Source: Acanthornis magna
Lineage: Eukaryota > Chordata > Aves > Passeriformes > Acanthizidae
Direction of reading: 5' to 3'
Assembly: GCA_036785705.1 (NCBI GenBank)
Contig: JAWUZG010000051.1
Location: forward strand, 15,528,501-15,592,500
DNA length: 64,000 bases
Shown: one piece after another, positions 1 through 14,000 of the stretch
Numbering within the stretch: position 1 is the first letter of the stretch
Layout: the number at the start of each line of letters is the position of its first letter
Position numbers and translations under genes: made by a program
Notes under the pieces: generated by a model
What the model was told of the DNA's origin: nothing
Databases searched by the model: none
Seen by the model: the letters and a program-made list of their open reading frames with translations, nothing else

Positions 1-1599
1 AAATTACAAAGGAAATTCCCTAAATCATACTAACTTAGAAAAGGAAAGAGTATATATGTATAACAAACCAAATTGTTTGGAAACCTGATGATTTAAAATT
101 ACTGTTTGCTTATGTAGTTTCTGTCTTATGTAAGCTCCTCTGTGAGTTAATAGATGCTGTAGATGCTCAGCTGGCTTCAGAGATAATGCCACATTTTCAG
201 ACTGCTGAAAATGCAGTGTGAAGAATAACAAGTAAAATGTAGACAGGCTTTAAAGATGTCTGATAGAACCTGCTCCCACTTTTCTTACACATGGCCAAAG
301 TGTTTGAGAATAGGCTGCTTGAATGAGAAGTGTCTCCGGCTTGTATTATATTTGCTTGTATTAGGTGTTTAACATTTTTATTTTATTTTATTTTATTTTA
401 TTTTATTTTATTTTATTTTATTTTATTTTATTTTACAATAGCAGAGAGGTTTAAGAGTTTCAAAAGAAATTATTTAATGATGCAATTATACCTTTATTAC
501 TTTTTTTCTCCAGTAGGCCTTGTTCTTCAAGACAATTTAAACCCATGTTAGGAGAGAATTCCAGATATGCCCTTGATTTATATTTTTGGCTTCCAGATAT
601 TCAAACCAACACAGATTAATGAATCCAGTGCATTGCCTCACATGGATTTCTCTTCCCATAGGCTGAACTCTGATGACCACTTTCAGGTGCATATGGTACC
701 TATGCTGAGTGTCTAGAGGGAAACTGAAATCCAGGTGCAACCTCCACATTTGCAGCACTTCATCAGAGGCAATTGCCGAGAGTATTTCTCTGACGCCTTT
801 TTTTCCCCCTTGTGATTTCAGTCTTCTCTTTGTATCACATGCAGAGCAAATCCTTCCCTCAATACATTAACCATTACCATCTGCACCTTCACATGAATCT
901 TTTTGCAGTGATGTTGGTAAAGCCAGAATTACATAGATGGGGACCTTAAGCACCAAGAAATCTTGGTGAAAGGGAAAAAGTTTTGAATGAAAAGTTGATA
1001 AACCCTATGCCTTGACTTTTGAGCTCCCACAGACAAAATATTATGCTAACAGTCTGAAACAAAATGTTATCTGTAACCCTTCAGAGTAATTACATTATGT
1101 CTTCACCTGTGTGGCAGGGAAGTGGAGGATCTATGGCATATTCTGCAGTAAGTCTGTAGGGAATATATTGCAGCCACGTGTAAGCTAAATGACTAATTTC
1201 ATAGCCACCAGTTGCTTTATGGAAACCAGAAATTCCTTGAGGGGAGGGAGGTACATCCTTTCTCGGTGGCACAGCTAACGAGATCTGTTTGTTAAACTTA
1301 AACAAGGGTCACTCTTTAATTTCATACCGACTTAATTTCATGGTTTGTGTGACATTGTGCTCTGAACCACCCACAACAACATCTGAAATACATTTTAGCA
1401 CGGGGAAATTTCCAAGGCTTCCTCAGAAGTACACTGAGAGATGGCTGGGGAGGGTATTTGCAGCGAGGAGGGATAATAATGAAATGAGCGAGTAGAAAAA
1501 TTAAGGTGAGGCGAGACGGAAGACGAGTGACAATGCCAGGAGGAGCTCACGCACAGTTGGCTGGAGCAGCCAAGGCACTGCACTACTTGAAGGAGGTGG
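1..1599. other. upstream flank of SPICE1, no gene seen
   Basis: AT-rich DNA before the SPICE1 promoter. It holds a pentanucleotide array near 376-435 and otherwise only short unconvincing reading frames. In human the gene lying head-to-head with SPICE1 is SIDT1, but I could not recognise a SIDT1 first exon on the minus strand here. Nothing else can be supported. Confidence 0.6.
376..435. repeat. (TTTTA)n microsatellite
   Basis: About twelve uninterrupted copies of TTTTA. On the minus strand this reads TAAAA and could be the tail of an old retroposon, but no attached body was recognised, so it is called as a simple repeat. Confidence 0.95.
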
Positions 1600-2000
1600 C
1601 GTGGGGCTGTCCTCTGCAGCCCTGAGGGAGGGCGGGGACAGAGGCTGCTCCCTCCCAGAAAGGCCCAGCGGAGCGGGAACTGCGGACACCGGCATTGCCT
1701 TCCCGCGGCGGGAGCGCGGCCCGGGGCCGGCAGGAGGAGGAGGAGGGCCGCGCTCCGCCCCTCCCTTCAGGGCGGGCCGAGCAGGGCCGGCTCGGGCCGC
1801 GGCCGCTCCCGCCCCTTCCCCTGGCCGCGATGTCGCTGCTCCGCGGGCCGCGGCCCCGCGCAGGCGGCAGGAAGGGCCCCAGGAAGGCGGCGGCGGTGGT
1901 GACCAGGCGGGATTGGGATGTAAGTGCTCCCCGCTCCAGGCTGCCAGGCGGTCTCCGTTGGGGAAAGGGCCTAGGAGCCTCTGTGCCCGCGGCTGGGGGA
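1600..2000 (+). promoter_or_regulatory. SPICE1: CpG-rich promoter region of SPICE1
   Basis: The stretch is strongly GC- and CpG-rich in an AT-rich neighbourhood. It contains SPICE1 coding exon 1 (1830-1919) and a GC-rich run leading into it, typical of a CpG-island housekeeping promoter. No TATA box was seen. Several long open frames on both strands here are by-products of high GC content. Confidence 0.75.
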
Positions 2001-5000
2001 GCCGCCTCCCTCCGTAGGGGCTGCCCCGAGAGATGCCATGGTTGCGTGTGGATTCGGGCGGGAAGACACGCCGTGTGCGAAGGGGACATGGCCCCTCTGG
2101 TTTCCTTGGCCCTGGGGAAGGCCAGGCATCGTGCATCGATGGGAGAAGAGCGCGCCCGAGCTTGGTGGAGCTGTCGTTTTTGGTGGTTGCTTCACCGAGG
2201 GTTGAATGCTCTGCAGCGCCATAAAAGTGCACAGCAGTGCACTTAGGCTAATTATATTGCAATTTAAAAGTTGTTTGGGGTTTTTCTAAATAAAACTTTA
2301 AAAAAAAAACAGAACAGTTTGCTCTCAGTTATGACTTTTGATGTGTTCCCTGGTTCCTGTTCGCAGAATACCGTCCATGACTTGACAGTGCACCGTGCAA
2401 CTCCTGAGGATATTGTAAGTTTATTAGCAATCACTGCTTTGTCCCTGTGGCAAGGACATATAGTTGGTTGTCTCACATAAAAAGCGATTATCATGCTTAT
2501 GGGGATATTTTCTGCCAATGTTTTAATCTCCTTTTTAAGCTTCTGAATATGTTGGTCTTTAGTGCTAGTTTTTTGTTTATGATATGGAGCATTCCCAGGT
2601 CTGGCAGTTGGTGGTTTTCACTTTTCTGTTCACTGGGAAGCTGTAGTTTTTATTTCAATAAACTTCATGCCATCATAAAAGCATAAAAACATAAAAGTAT
2701 GAAAGCTCAGTGGATTAGTAGAAGGTCTCATCTCTGCTGGAAGGACTGAGAGATGTGCTTTATCTGAGGAGCCTCTCTAATTCTGAAAACACTCAAATTT
2801 TATTTAAACAGTTTAACACAATTTCTTTATACTGAGTGTTCTGTTCATTGCAAAGTATGTGAATTCCATTTACATTTTCTTGGTAGCACTTGTTACCAGG
2901 ACGGAAGAGGCAATATGAGCTATTGTAAGTTTTGACAGGTTTGTCAGGACAGATGGTCACAGTAGCAGAGAGAGACTTGTTTCTACAAGTGTTTGGCTTG
3001 ATAGCTTCTAGAGACTTTAGCAAGTACCTCACACATTTAATTTCTTTAATTTGTATTTAAACTATATTTTTATATATATATATCTCATTGTTAGAAGAGA
3101 AACACTGTGTCTGGTGACTGACAGTGTTAAATCAGGAAAAGGCATTATGTCTTTTTATGCACATTGTAAGTGATAGTGTTTGGGTTTTGCCTCCCTTTGC
3201 AGCTGAGAAAACTTGCTGAGTCAGTAGTGTAGGGCAGACAGAAATTGAGTTTTCCCCCATTCACCTTTGGAGCTGCTTTAAATGTGACTGTTACTGATGG
3301 CATTTTACACTTGTGGCTGTTTGTGAGTCTGTCACTGGTACCACCAAGAAGTTAACATAAATAATGTTCAATGCATGAATGATAAAATCAAGAAGAGCTT
3401 GTTAGCGTTGCCCTCCAAATTTTGCTTAAGATTGATTTTTGAAATGGTTTCTTTTATGTTTCCGTAGCTGCGTCGCCATGAAATACACAAATCAAAAAAC
3501 AAAGCACTGGCACATATGGAACTGCAAGAGAAAGCACTGAACAGAAAATGGAAGAAGCAAAAGCAGCTGAATGTGGATTCCTTGGAGAAAAGGAAACTGG
3601 CTCTGATGCGTGAGGTGAGAACTAAACTTGCACTTGCAGCCTGCTGCAGGTGATTTGCAACAGTATTGGAAAACTTCTTGTACATAGGGCAATATTTGCT
3701 CCTCTTGTTGGATGACTTCATACATGCAAACACTCTGTGTGTTGCATGCATGCAATGATTGGAGTAGACAGTCTGACATAACAACTGATACGTACAGTTG
3801 CACGTTTGACCCCTGTTGCCTGGCTATGCCTTCTGTAATTCTGCAGGCCTCTCTTCATCTGAACAGGAATTGTTCGCATAGTTAAACTGTTGTAAAAGTA
3901 TGTGTATTCTTTGGGTTCACGTTGCCAGCTTGCTTTTCCTTCCTCATGTCTAGCATTTTCCTTTCATGCAGACGTACAGATTTCTCTTTCTGGGAGGGAC
4001 ATAGTTTATTTAAACAGAGAAAATGCAGAGTCAAGGGGGCTGAAAGGGCGAGGCAAGAAATTGGTAAGGGAGGGTTTGTCTGGAGGGAAAAGTGACACAA
4101 CTAGGGCTGATGAGCTGTGGCTGACAAGCTTGTCATCTGAGGATTGAAAAGCTTGTTCTCTCTGTATTCTAAAGCGCTCAGACTGTAAATATATAATTTA
4201 ATTTGCTTTTGAGTATTGAACTGTAGCAGTAAACCTAAGCCTAGTTAACACGGAGAGTAGCTGTCACTGAAAAGTGGTGGTAGATCTCCTTCTGTTTCAC
4301 ATGGCAGGTCACTCCCTGCCATATGTTATGAAAGCTAATCTGAAAATTAGCTTTCAGATCTCTGTACTTGGGCAGACTGAGAATTGTTCTCGTTGGTAAA
4401 GAATGATGATAAATAATGTTCACCTAGCAGTTAAAATAAACATGAGCTGGTAGTCCTATAAAATGCCCAGTGGATTAACCATCACAGACTTCTTTGTTTT
4501 GTCTTTTGTAATTTTTTCAGAAGTCTGTTTCTGATTGCTGAGAACATTCAAGCACAGACAAACAAATGAAAGTACTTAGAACTGAAGATCACCATCTAGT
4601 TTTCTATGTGACCCCTGTTTCTCTGCAATTACGGTAGAAGTTTTGCATTATGGATATTTTGCTAATCAAGTTTCAGGCTTTGACTTTCATTACTTTGGTA
4701 GTTTTCTGCCAACTGCATTTCATCAGAGTATTCAGAAAACCTCTGTGGACCTCTAAATGAATTTCCCTAATGTAAAGCAGCCTAGTTTCAATAATACTTC
4801 CATGCAGAAAGAAATTATGTGTTACAGAAGGTAGATTAGACCATCATTTCTAAGATTTGGCTGAGCTACCTACTATGTGACTTCATTATTTTGCAGATGT
4901 GAAACTTATGTTTAGGAAACAGTCTTCTATATTTGTTGCTGTTTCTAATGAAAATGCACAAATCTCAATTCCTCCTGAGTGGCTTTCCCCTTCGTATTTA

Positions 5001-8000
5001 AGAGATTACTTTATTCAGTATACTCTGTGTCAACTTCTGAATTAGAGGAAAGGAAGACAAAAGGAAATTATGCTAGGCAAGATGAAACACATCTGGCTGT
5101 TGCTGTTTAAAACACTGGTATCTTCTTGTGTGTAGAGAAAAACAAAATAGGTAGAGGAGAGTTGCCATTTTCACCTCTCCCTGGCTTAAATCTTGTTAAT
5201 GGCCAGGTCCTGTTGTTCAGAGTAACTGTGGAGACTCTGTGTCTCCCAGTAGAGCACAACTACTGTCAGTTGTTTCCTTGTTTCTGTTACTATGGTGATC
5301 TTTTTCATTTACTCCTGTGAGTGTAACTTTCTAAACCTATTGAGTCTTGCTCAACTGCAAAATACGCTGAGTCAAAAGCTAAGAAGGTGCTGCTGTTAGT
5401 GTTGTTTCTCTTGTAGCTGTGTGTTTAACAGAAAGACTTTACAAGAGAGTTATAAAATGGCTAAGCAAAATTCTGATATTTTGGGGATTTGTCTGCCTAA
5501 AAATTTGAATGAAAAAATAATGTAAATTCACCACTCTAACTGGCGTCTGTTACTGTGTAGGTACCACCCTGATTGGTCCTGTAACAACTTATTTTTTAAA
5601 TGATGTTAGTGTATTGCACCAAAGAGTAGCAGTGAATGGATTCGTCTCTTAATGGGGAGATTTTAGGATGCGTTCAGTTTATTTTTCTTTGATAACAAGC
5701 TGAAACAGGAGGGAAGATGATTTTTAATGAAATTCATAGCTGACTCTAAACTGGGACAAAGTACATTGCTCAGTGAATTTGTCCATGGTGTGTAAATGGA
5801 CCTAGAGGGGTTACAAGATGATACTACTTTTTCTTCTCATCACAAGCAAATGTGAGCTAATCTACCTTGGGAGCAATGCTTTAAAAATTTTCATAACATG
5901 TTCAGCAGGAGGGTAGAGCTTAGGAACCTGCTGATACAAAAAAAAAAATCTAGTGAGCAGGGTAAAAACAAAGTAATCAGGTTAATTTTTGTCTGATTAT
6001 ACACATCACTCTAATTTTGATTGCCTTTGGGAAAGGAGTCATATAAACTTTTTTCCTTTTTTTCTTTCTATATTTTTTCTTGTGCAGATCTGGTAAAATA
6101 ACTTTGTCTAAAAACCTGCATTGTTTCGATGCTAAATGGCTAAATGGAAAGACTAGGTTTAGTTTGTATCAGATGTGAAAATTGAATAGTGGTCTGGAAA
6201 AAGAGGTATGTGAAGTGATTGAAAGATCACTGAATATTTACTGATTTGCTAAATGATTATATGAAGTCTAATTTACTGCAGTGTAACGCAAGCTCAAAAG
6301 ACTAGAAAAACATGGAAACTCAGGTATGTAGGGAAATTTTGTGACGTAACAAAGCATGTTGAAACGTAGGGAGTTGGGAGAAGCAAGTGAAATGCTATTG
6401 CCTAGGATTGCTTGTATGAGGCTAAAGGTAAGCCAGCAAACTTACCAATGGACACTGAAAGGAACTCTGTGGATATAATGGCATAGACTGCTCTGAAATC
6501 ATTGCAAAACAGTCTCTTATGATTCCTGGAGGAGCAAAAATTGTCACTCAGTTTTCAGATTTTGAGTAGAGGGTATACATGAGCCTGACTTTTCTGGGTG
6601 GGTCTTCTAAAGTACTTGCAGTCTCTCTGGATCAGTTTGATGAACCACGATGAAGTGGAGGTCACTTACATATCTCCTCTCAGGTGTTTAAGAATAACTA
6701 TCTTCTCCCCAGGTTGTGGGATATAATTTTACTAGTTTTCCATTTCCAGCTTTGTGAATGAAGCCAGGAGCCAGTGAGATGTTTTCCAAAGCCACATCCC
6801 CAGTCAAATTTGTTTGGCTCATGGTAGTTGGACACCTCTTGCTTTTCACTCCAAGACCTCCTTCCTTAGGAGGCACCTGTTCTGATAGATTTCAAATGCT
6901 AGAGAGAGACTTTGGGAGAGAGAATTTGAATACAGAAGCTGTATCTTCTGGAGGTTCCCAAAATGTCTTCTGATGCCGGATGTAGTCAGCTGTCTATACC
7001 TCTGCTGGAACATTTGGTGGTATGAGGCTTAAGTTTTAGGTAGGATTTTCAGGAGTCGAGACTGAATGAAACAAGTCTGCTTGAATTGATTTGAATCTAA
7101 TCAAATAGTACATGTTTTGGGTGTCAGATGTAGGTAAGTGTTCTATGACTTAACAACATTGAGATCAAATGATTTGAGGATGCATACTGATTTTTTTTTT
7201 GCTAGATATGTCTTTGTTTTGATGAGCTTGTGATAAATACCCAGCTTCTTGTGTCAGGCTGGGAGGAGAAGGGAGTGATAGGATTTGTTCTAAAGAGAGT
7301 CAGTGCTGATTGGGGCCCCAGAAGTAATAACTGTTTAATTTGTCAGAAAAATGATATGAATTCTAGTTACTCAGAGTGAAGTATGGTGTTCTGATGTATG
7401 TCAGTTAGGATCTAATTGCACAGTACTAACTTTGCAAACATTGTCTTGTTGGCTGTTCTCTTGGTAATTGTTTAGAAAAACAATCTCAGAAAAAAACCGG
7501 AAGAAATCAGTCTGCTCAATGTAAAGTTTCCTTGTACACTATACTTTCAGATTCTGTCTGATCAGTACCATTTGCAAGATGTATTGGAACGATCTGGTCA
7601 GGTTATGGCTGTGACAAAAGACTTGTTTGGGGATGCTCCTCACACACGAACAGGTAGAACATCTTATCTATATGTGGTAGTACATTTAAGATTATCTCCT
7701 TGCTTTCCATAAATAGTCTTGCTTTGCAGAGTGTTCTTTTTAACTGTTTTCGTCTCATCATCTAACCTAGTATGATTGATCCTGTTCACATTGGATGAAA
7801 CACAGGTGAGGCTGTCACTTCCCATGATGGGGAGAGTCACTGATGGCTGGTGACCCCACTGTATGGGTCCACTCTGGATTTTCACATCATGTGCTCTGAA
7901 ACACGTCATGCTCACCATTTTACAGCCAAGCTGCTGGCCTGTGCAGAGTACCAGTTTGAGCTGCTGCAATAGTTCTGATCCTCACTGCTGCATGGGCTGA

Positions 8001-11000
8001 CTCTTTGCTCTTGGATATCGTTGAAGATTCATCAACAATTCCTGAACGAGGCTTTTCCTTTTCTTGATTTAGCTTGTGAGTCCTTGTGCTGGTGGAAGGC
8101 AGGACTGGCTGTCTGCATATGAAATCTTAAACCTAGGGGTTTTTCTCTGTAGGCTGCCATTCTCTTTTTTTTCTAGTGACTGATCCTGCATGCTGCCTCT
8201 ACACAAGTGTGTTTATGCAGGTGGGAAGGACAAAAGTGTGGCCCAGTGTATTAAATTAACCCTGTGGTTGGTCTTTGGTTGTTGTTTAAAGTGACATCCC
8301 TGTGACCCTTTTTTTTCTGAAGTACTGGAGCTTGATTTTCAGTGCGAAGTGCTGTAATGTACATACAGACCAAGCCCTCTGTGTTCTTCCCTGTGTTGTC
8401 TAATTCCTCTAGGTTTCCCTAATGTAACAATGGCTCCTAACTGTGACCTAGAATCATCTCAAGGACCCATAGTACAAAAAAGTGATCCTTCCAGTCAGCT
8501 TTCCATCCTTAGTGAATCTGTCATGGATTCCCAGGTATTGTATGTTTTGTTCCAGGCATGTCTTGTCGCTTTTTTGTTTGCACAAAATAAGAATTTTCAA
8601 AGATAAGATTTTCCAATCAGAACTGAACTGGTTTTTGTTGATAATATTTATAGAAGACAAGGTTAAACAGAGGTGAGTTTGTTTTGTGAGACTTTGGGAA
8701 TCGTGATTTCTTGATTTCTTAACCTTCAGATATGAGAAATAAACATCGTATGTTTTGTAGAAGCACTCTCACATTAGCGTGCCCTCCCTTTTAAGTTCTG
8801 GAATTTTCAGGAAGAGTACAACATAGTTACTGTCTAAGAGAACAACTTTTGTATTACTTATCTAATTGCTGCATTTCAGAATGTCTCTGAAATTATGTCT
8901 GTATATATAGGGACATAGCCTCTTGTACCCCAGTTCACAGCCTTGATTAGTCCTACAGATTTATACTTTGCATTAGTTTGCAATTACTCATATTTGTTTA
9001 AAGATTTTTAAAATGTGTTTAAAACTTAATTTAGATTGCTTTTGTGTTCTGTTCTCTTTTAATAACATGTTGTACCAGGAATGCTCACTGGGATTTGAGA
9101 ACGTAGCATATGATGCTCCTAGAAAATTTCCCACTGATGAAGACCAAACAGGCTGTTGGGAGCAAAAGTGATGGTGTCATATTCCCATGGTTCTCTGCTC
9201 TTGTTTCCTACTATCTTGCAGAAATATCTGTAATTTGAGTTGTGGTACCTTCTGTGTTAAGTATTTTGGTGTGGAATTTGTTTTTTGGTTTTTTTTAATA
9301 TGAGTTAACTGCAGCATCTTTGTAAGCTGTGTCCCTGGATGCATGCTGCAGGATAAGCTGAAGTTTCTAAAAGAAACATATACTGATTGTCTGCCAAGCT
9401 TCTGTGAGTTCTTACATGCCTACAAAAATCATAGTTAAAGGCTATCTGGTGAAACCTATCCAGAAGCTCAGAAACCTGGTAGTCTGAGGAACCCTAATTC
9501 AAAATTTGGTTGCTTAGGTTTTGCTATAAATGTTGTACATAGGATTGTATTTTGTTCTGATTGCATTTTACACACATAATATAAATGTGATTTTCCAGGT
9601 CTCATTATGAAGTTGTTTACCTTGTGATGTCAAATGACTGAAATTTTACAGATGCTATGATTTAGGTTGCTTTTCCATATTTTGCCTGCTGTATCTCTGT
9701 ATCTGTTTTGGTACAGACTTTACAGCTTTTATCCTCTAGTTTGCATGGCTTTTCTTATTTAATATAAGTCATACAAAGAAAATATTGGATATTGAATTGG
9801 TCACTTGCTGTGTTTTTTTCGGAGATACTTGTCAGTATCAGTATTTCTTAGGTACTAAAGTTCCCCAAAACTTCCCACAAAGGTGTGTGGTTTTGGATTT
9901 TTTCTGTGTGTTATTTTTATTTTTAAGTTTGTTTTGGAGGGGGAGACTGAAACAAATGGTTTTGGTTCTTGAAACAATTCGACAAAATTGGTCTCTAACT
10001 TCTTCTGAAGTCCCTTTTGTTTTGTTTTCTCTTGAAAAGGCTCTTAATGAAGAGGAGGAAGCATTATTAGAAGATGGACGCTGTAATGTTCTGGGTTTCA
10101 AATCCAGCATCAATTCTGATGTGTCAGTACAAATACATCCCTTCAGGGTTTTAGCTGCTTTACACTGGAAATAGTGGGGTTAAAAGGGTGTTGAATGGGT
10201 ATAGTTAAGTAAGTTCTTCTGTTTCCCTTTGCCCTCCTTTCCTGATCTCAGAATTCTGGGGAAGGGCCTTATTGTAACATTGAGACTGGGAATGAAAGTG
10301 AGCAGGGAACTCACCTGAGCAGTTGTAGATAATTTTAGAAGCTCTGTCTAGACAGATAATCTGGAATCATGCTGTTGTTCTGTTACAGTTCACTGTTATG
10401 CTTGTTTTAAATGTAGGCTACTTCGGTTGTTGAGAGAAGAAAATTCCTTGGTGAATTCTCAGCTGTGGGTTGATAAGGATGTGAGAAAAACCGCCTTATC
10501 ACAGGAATCAAATATACCTTTGTCTCCAACAACTGTTTCTCCTTCATTGGATCAGTCAGGTGGGATTTGCTAGGTCACAGCAAGGTTGTTGGGCTGTTCA
10601 GAGGATTCTGTCTGGAGTTCCTTTCCTGGGTAGGGGGTGAAAGACAAATGTATGCTAATTTGGCTCAGATGAATTTCCAGACTCAAAAGCCAGCTCTTCT
10701 CATAAAATTACTCCAGAATGTATTGCTATTAAGAACATGCCTGAAATATTTCACGTGTGCATTTTTTTTTGTTTTGTGTTTAAATCAGCCCTCAACGCTA
10801 CCAGTGTAATCAAGAGAACCTATTCAAGACTTCAGAATGAAGACTCTGTAGACTCCACTGACACTGTGAGACGAGTGCTAAACCCAAACTCAAGGAAACA
10901 AAAGCAAATTGCAGTAAAGAGTTTAGTACTTTTAAAAATAATATATCCTTTGTCCAAGGTCCTTAATGTCGTGAAAAAATGTAGATTTGAAGGCATCTTT

Positions 11001-14000
11001 TGGAAGCCATTGCAGGACTTGCCAAAGTGTGATGAGGGGGGCCTTGCATCTTGAGCATATCTAAGGATGGATGCTCCTTGTCTAGTGTATTTCCCATGTT
11101 GTGCATATTCATTGGCAAAGCCAACTCCATAGGAATCTGGGAACCATAAATATGGCCCTTTGATGCTGCCCATTACATTGCTGGTCATTGAGTTCTTTCC
11201 TGTGCAGGGCTTTTCTAGTTCTGATACAGTTTACAATGCATTTCAGTCCCCAGATCCTACACATGTTTGTATGAGGGGACTGACGTCAGATACAAGCTGT
11301 GACTTGAAAGGATTGTTGTAAGAGAGTTGCCTACTGAATATGAGAAAGCAGATTATATTTTTCATTAGCAAACTGTTTCCACACATTTACCTGGGGAGGA
11401 GAAAAGTACAAACAGATGTATCCAAAATAAAAGCACCAAGCAGTCATACTTGAGAGGTAGTACCATGGCATCAAAAAATGTGGGTTTTGAGGATCTGAAA
11501 ATAATTGGAATGACTCGGGTGTTCTTTGATGGTTCATTTCATCTTAGGGCAAGAGAGGGCATTCCTTTGATTTACTTCAGTAAACAATGCAATTTCATGG
11601 GTACTGCTGAAATTTCTATACAAACTGAAATTCCAATTCCTTTTTTTTATTCCCCCTCAGTGAAAAGAAAGCAAGCTGCTGAGAACTCTGCAAGACAGAA
11701 GAGAGATGATTCTTCAGCTAATTTAATCCAGACTGACCTTCAGAGGGATAACAAATCCAGCCTAGATGTTCTCAACCGCATGATCCATGACGTGGAGCAT
11801 GAACTGGAGGAATATGAGCAATGTACAGGTCGTGAGGTCCAAAGAAAGGAAAGAAGTGAAGGCTTGTCTGGGTTTACACTGTCACTGGTGAACGCTCTCT
11901 GTCGTTTGATGCGCTACCTCAAAGAGGTGAGAGACTTAGTACTGCTTATGGAGAGTGAATGAAGAAGGGTATAAATTTACCTTACAGATGTGAACTTCGG
12001 TATTTTCTGGCTTCCAATCATTTCACATTGAATTCTGATTATCATTGCTGATTACTTTGTTTGCATGCAATTAGGAGTTAAAACTCTTAGTTTGTTGGGA
12101 GCTGGTTTGTTAGGAATTGGTATCCCTAGTGAAAATAGAGGAGTGGACTGCAGTGAAAGTCTCACTATCTAATAGCAGAAAATACCAATTGAAATAATTT
12201 AAATTTGTTACTTAAGTATGTTTAGACCTGTAGCAGGGTATTACATACAGCATTGTTTATAAATTAATTTTCTTCCTTTGCCTCCCAAAGGTGATGCTAT
12301 TGTCACTGGAGCAGTGGACCCAAATGTCCTATTTTCCTTGAGGGATTCCTTAGCCCTCCTTTTCTATCCATAACAGCTTTCTGTATTTAATCTATATGAA
12401 AGAGTTTACTTTGATTAAGTCCTGTCTTGGAAGCAGACAGTAAATAAGCAATCCACGAGTGAAAAGGAACTACCATCAGAAGATGGAGTTCAGCTTACAG
12501 AGTCTTATGTTTTAAAAGAAGTTAGTAATACTTGCTCTTTCTTAAAATTGTAATACCAAAGCAGGGAATTAAATTTGATTATTTTGCAGTTATAAGGAAA
12601 GATCTTAGAATTTCAGTAGAATGTTTTCTGTTTATTAGGAATACATTTAATAACATCAATTTAATAGCATCAAATTCATGTGACAAATATAATTGCAGTT
12701 ATAATTCTATTTAGGTTGTCTTTGTTTTCTACAGAAATTAGTTATTCCTGAGCCTCAGACTTCTTCCAAAGCTACTCCCATAATTTCTCTCGTGTTACCA
12801 TTCCATCCTTCCAGAAGTTGATTATTGCTTGCAAAATTGTCTGCAACACTCATAAATTTACTACCTAAATTCCTACGTAGCAATATGAAGAAGTCACTCA
12901 AGCTGAATAATGTGGTTAATTGTGTTTAGGCTTGCTTGAGGTAGGCACTGCATTCATAATCAAAAGTGATTTAGACCCCTCCTTTTCAGGGAGGTTTAAT
13001 TACAATTAGAATTTGAGAATTTGCTGGGAAGAAGCACAGTTTGTCTTGAGTATTTCCTAAAACCTGGTCCCTGTGATGCCAGACAAAAATCAGGCACTTG
13101 TCTGCACCATCCGTCTTGCCTAACCAGCAGAGTTAGCAGAATTCCAGTGCCTGAATTACAACTGGCAGTGCCTTTTAAGGAAATCACTTTGCAGGGGATA
13201 TTTAAAAAGCTTCTGATTTTAGTTAAACAGTCAGCCTTCATGAGGTTTCAAAGTCTTTAGAGAGATTCTTTCTCTTCCAGTTTTGCTGCAGAAAAGCAGA
13301 AGGATTGTAATAAAGGATGTTGCTTAATTTATTCTCAAAATTGTATCTAAAAAGCAGGAAGAGAAACTTGAATTCAGGAACCTTTCATGGAAATGTTTTT
13401 ATTGAGTGATAAAAAATCAACACCTATAAGAAGGAAATAGTGAATACAAAAGAGGCTAGAGAAGAGGAGAAAAAGCAACTTCTGAAATGTTTGCAGAACC
13501 ATACAAAATTCTTAAAGGGAAATGGATAAATCTGACTTGGTTTCGAAACTAATTTTTATATCACATTCCTAATGTTAGGATTAATCATTTCCTCCCCATC
13601 CCCATTCTGCCAAGAAAGCTGTTTCTTTGCCAGACATGCATGGCAAAAAAAAAAGTACAGGCATATTCCCTAAATCTGTGCTGCTCTGTTCTCCCTCTCT
13701 GCTGCATGTTCTGGTGCAGTGTTAAAGCTCATGTGATTAGAGCCACACCTGGCAGTGGGCTGGAATGAAGATACTTCTTTCAGGGTATACCAGACCCAAA
13801 TCCTACCAGGTGGTAGGAATGGATGCTAACCCTCATGTTTTCCCCGTGCATAAACGTAAGACAGAGCTGCTTGGAAGCTTTTCCTCCAAGACTAGGTTAG
13901 TGCTGTGTAGGATTAGTAGATACAGTAGCTTATCCAGATGATCTAAGGTATGAGTAGGCTTCATCACTGCTGTCAGTGTAGAAGTGCTTATTTTGTGCTG

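Noticed and set aside
1501..2232. Long minus-strand open frame of 243 codons opposite SPICE1 exon 1
   Set aside because: It lies in the CpG-rich promoter where all frames stay open; the product is low-complexity Pro/Arg/Ala/Gly with no motif, and SPICE1 exon 1 explains the region.
10121..10126. Alternative SPICE1 exon 6 donor two bases earlier (GTGTCA)
   Set aside because: It would break the phase with exon 7, whose conserved reading (LLREENS) needs the donor at 10123.
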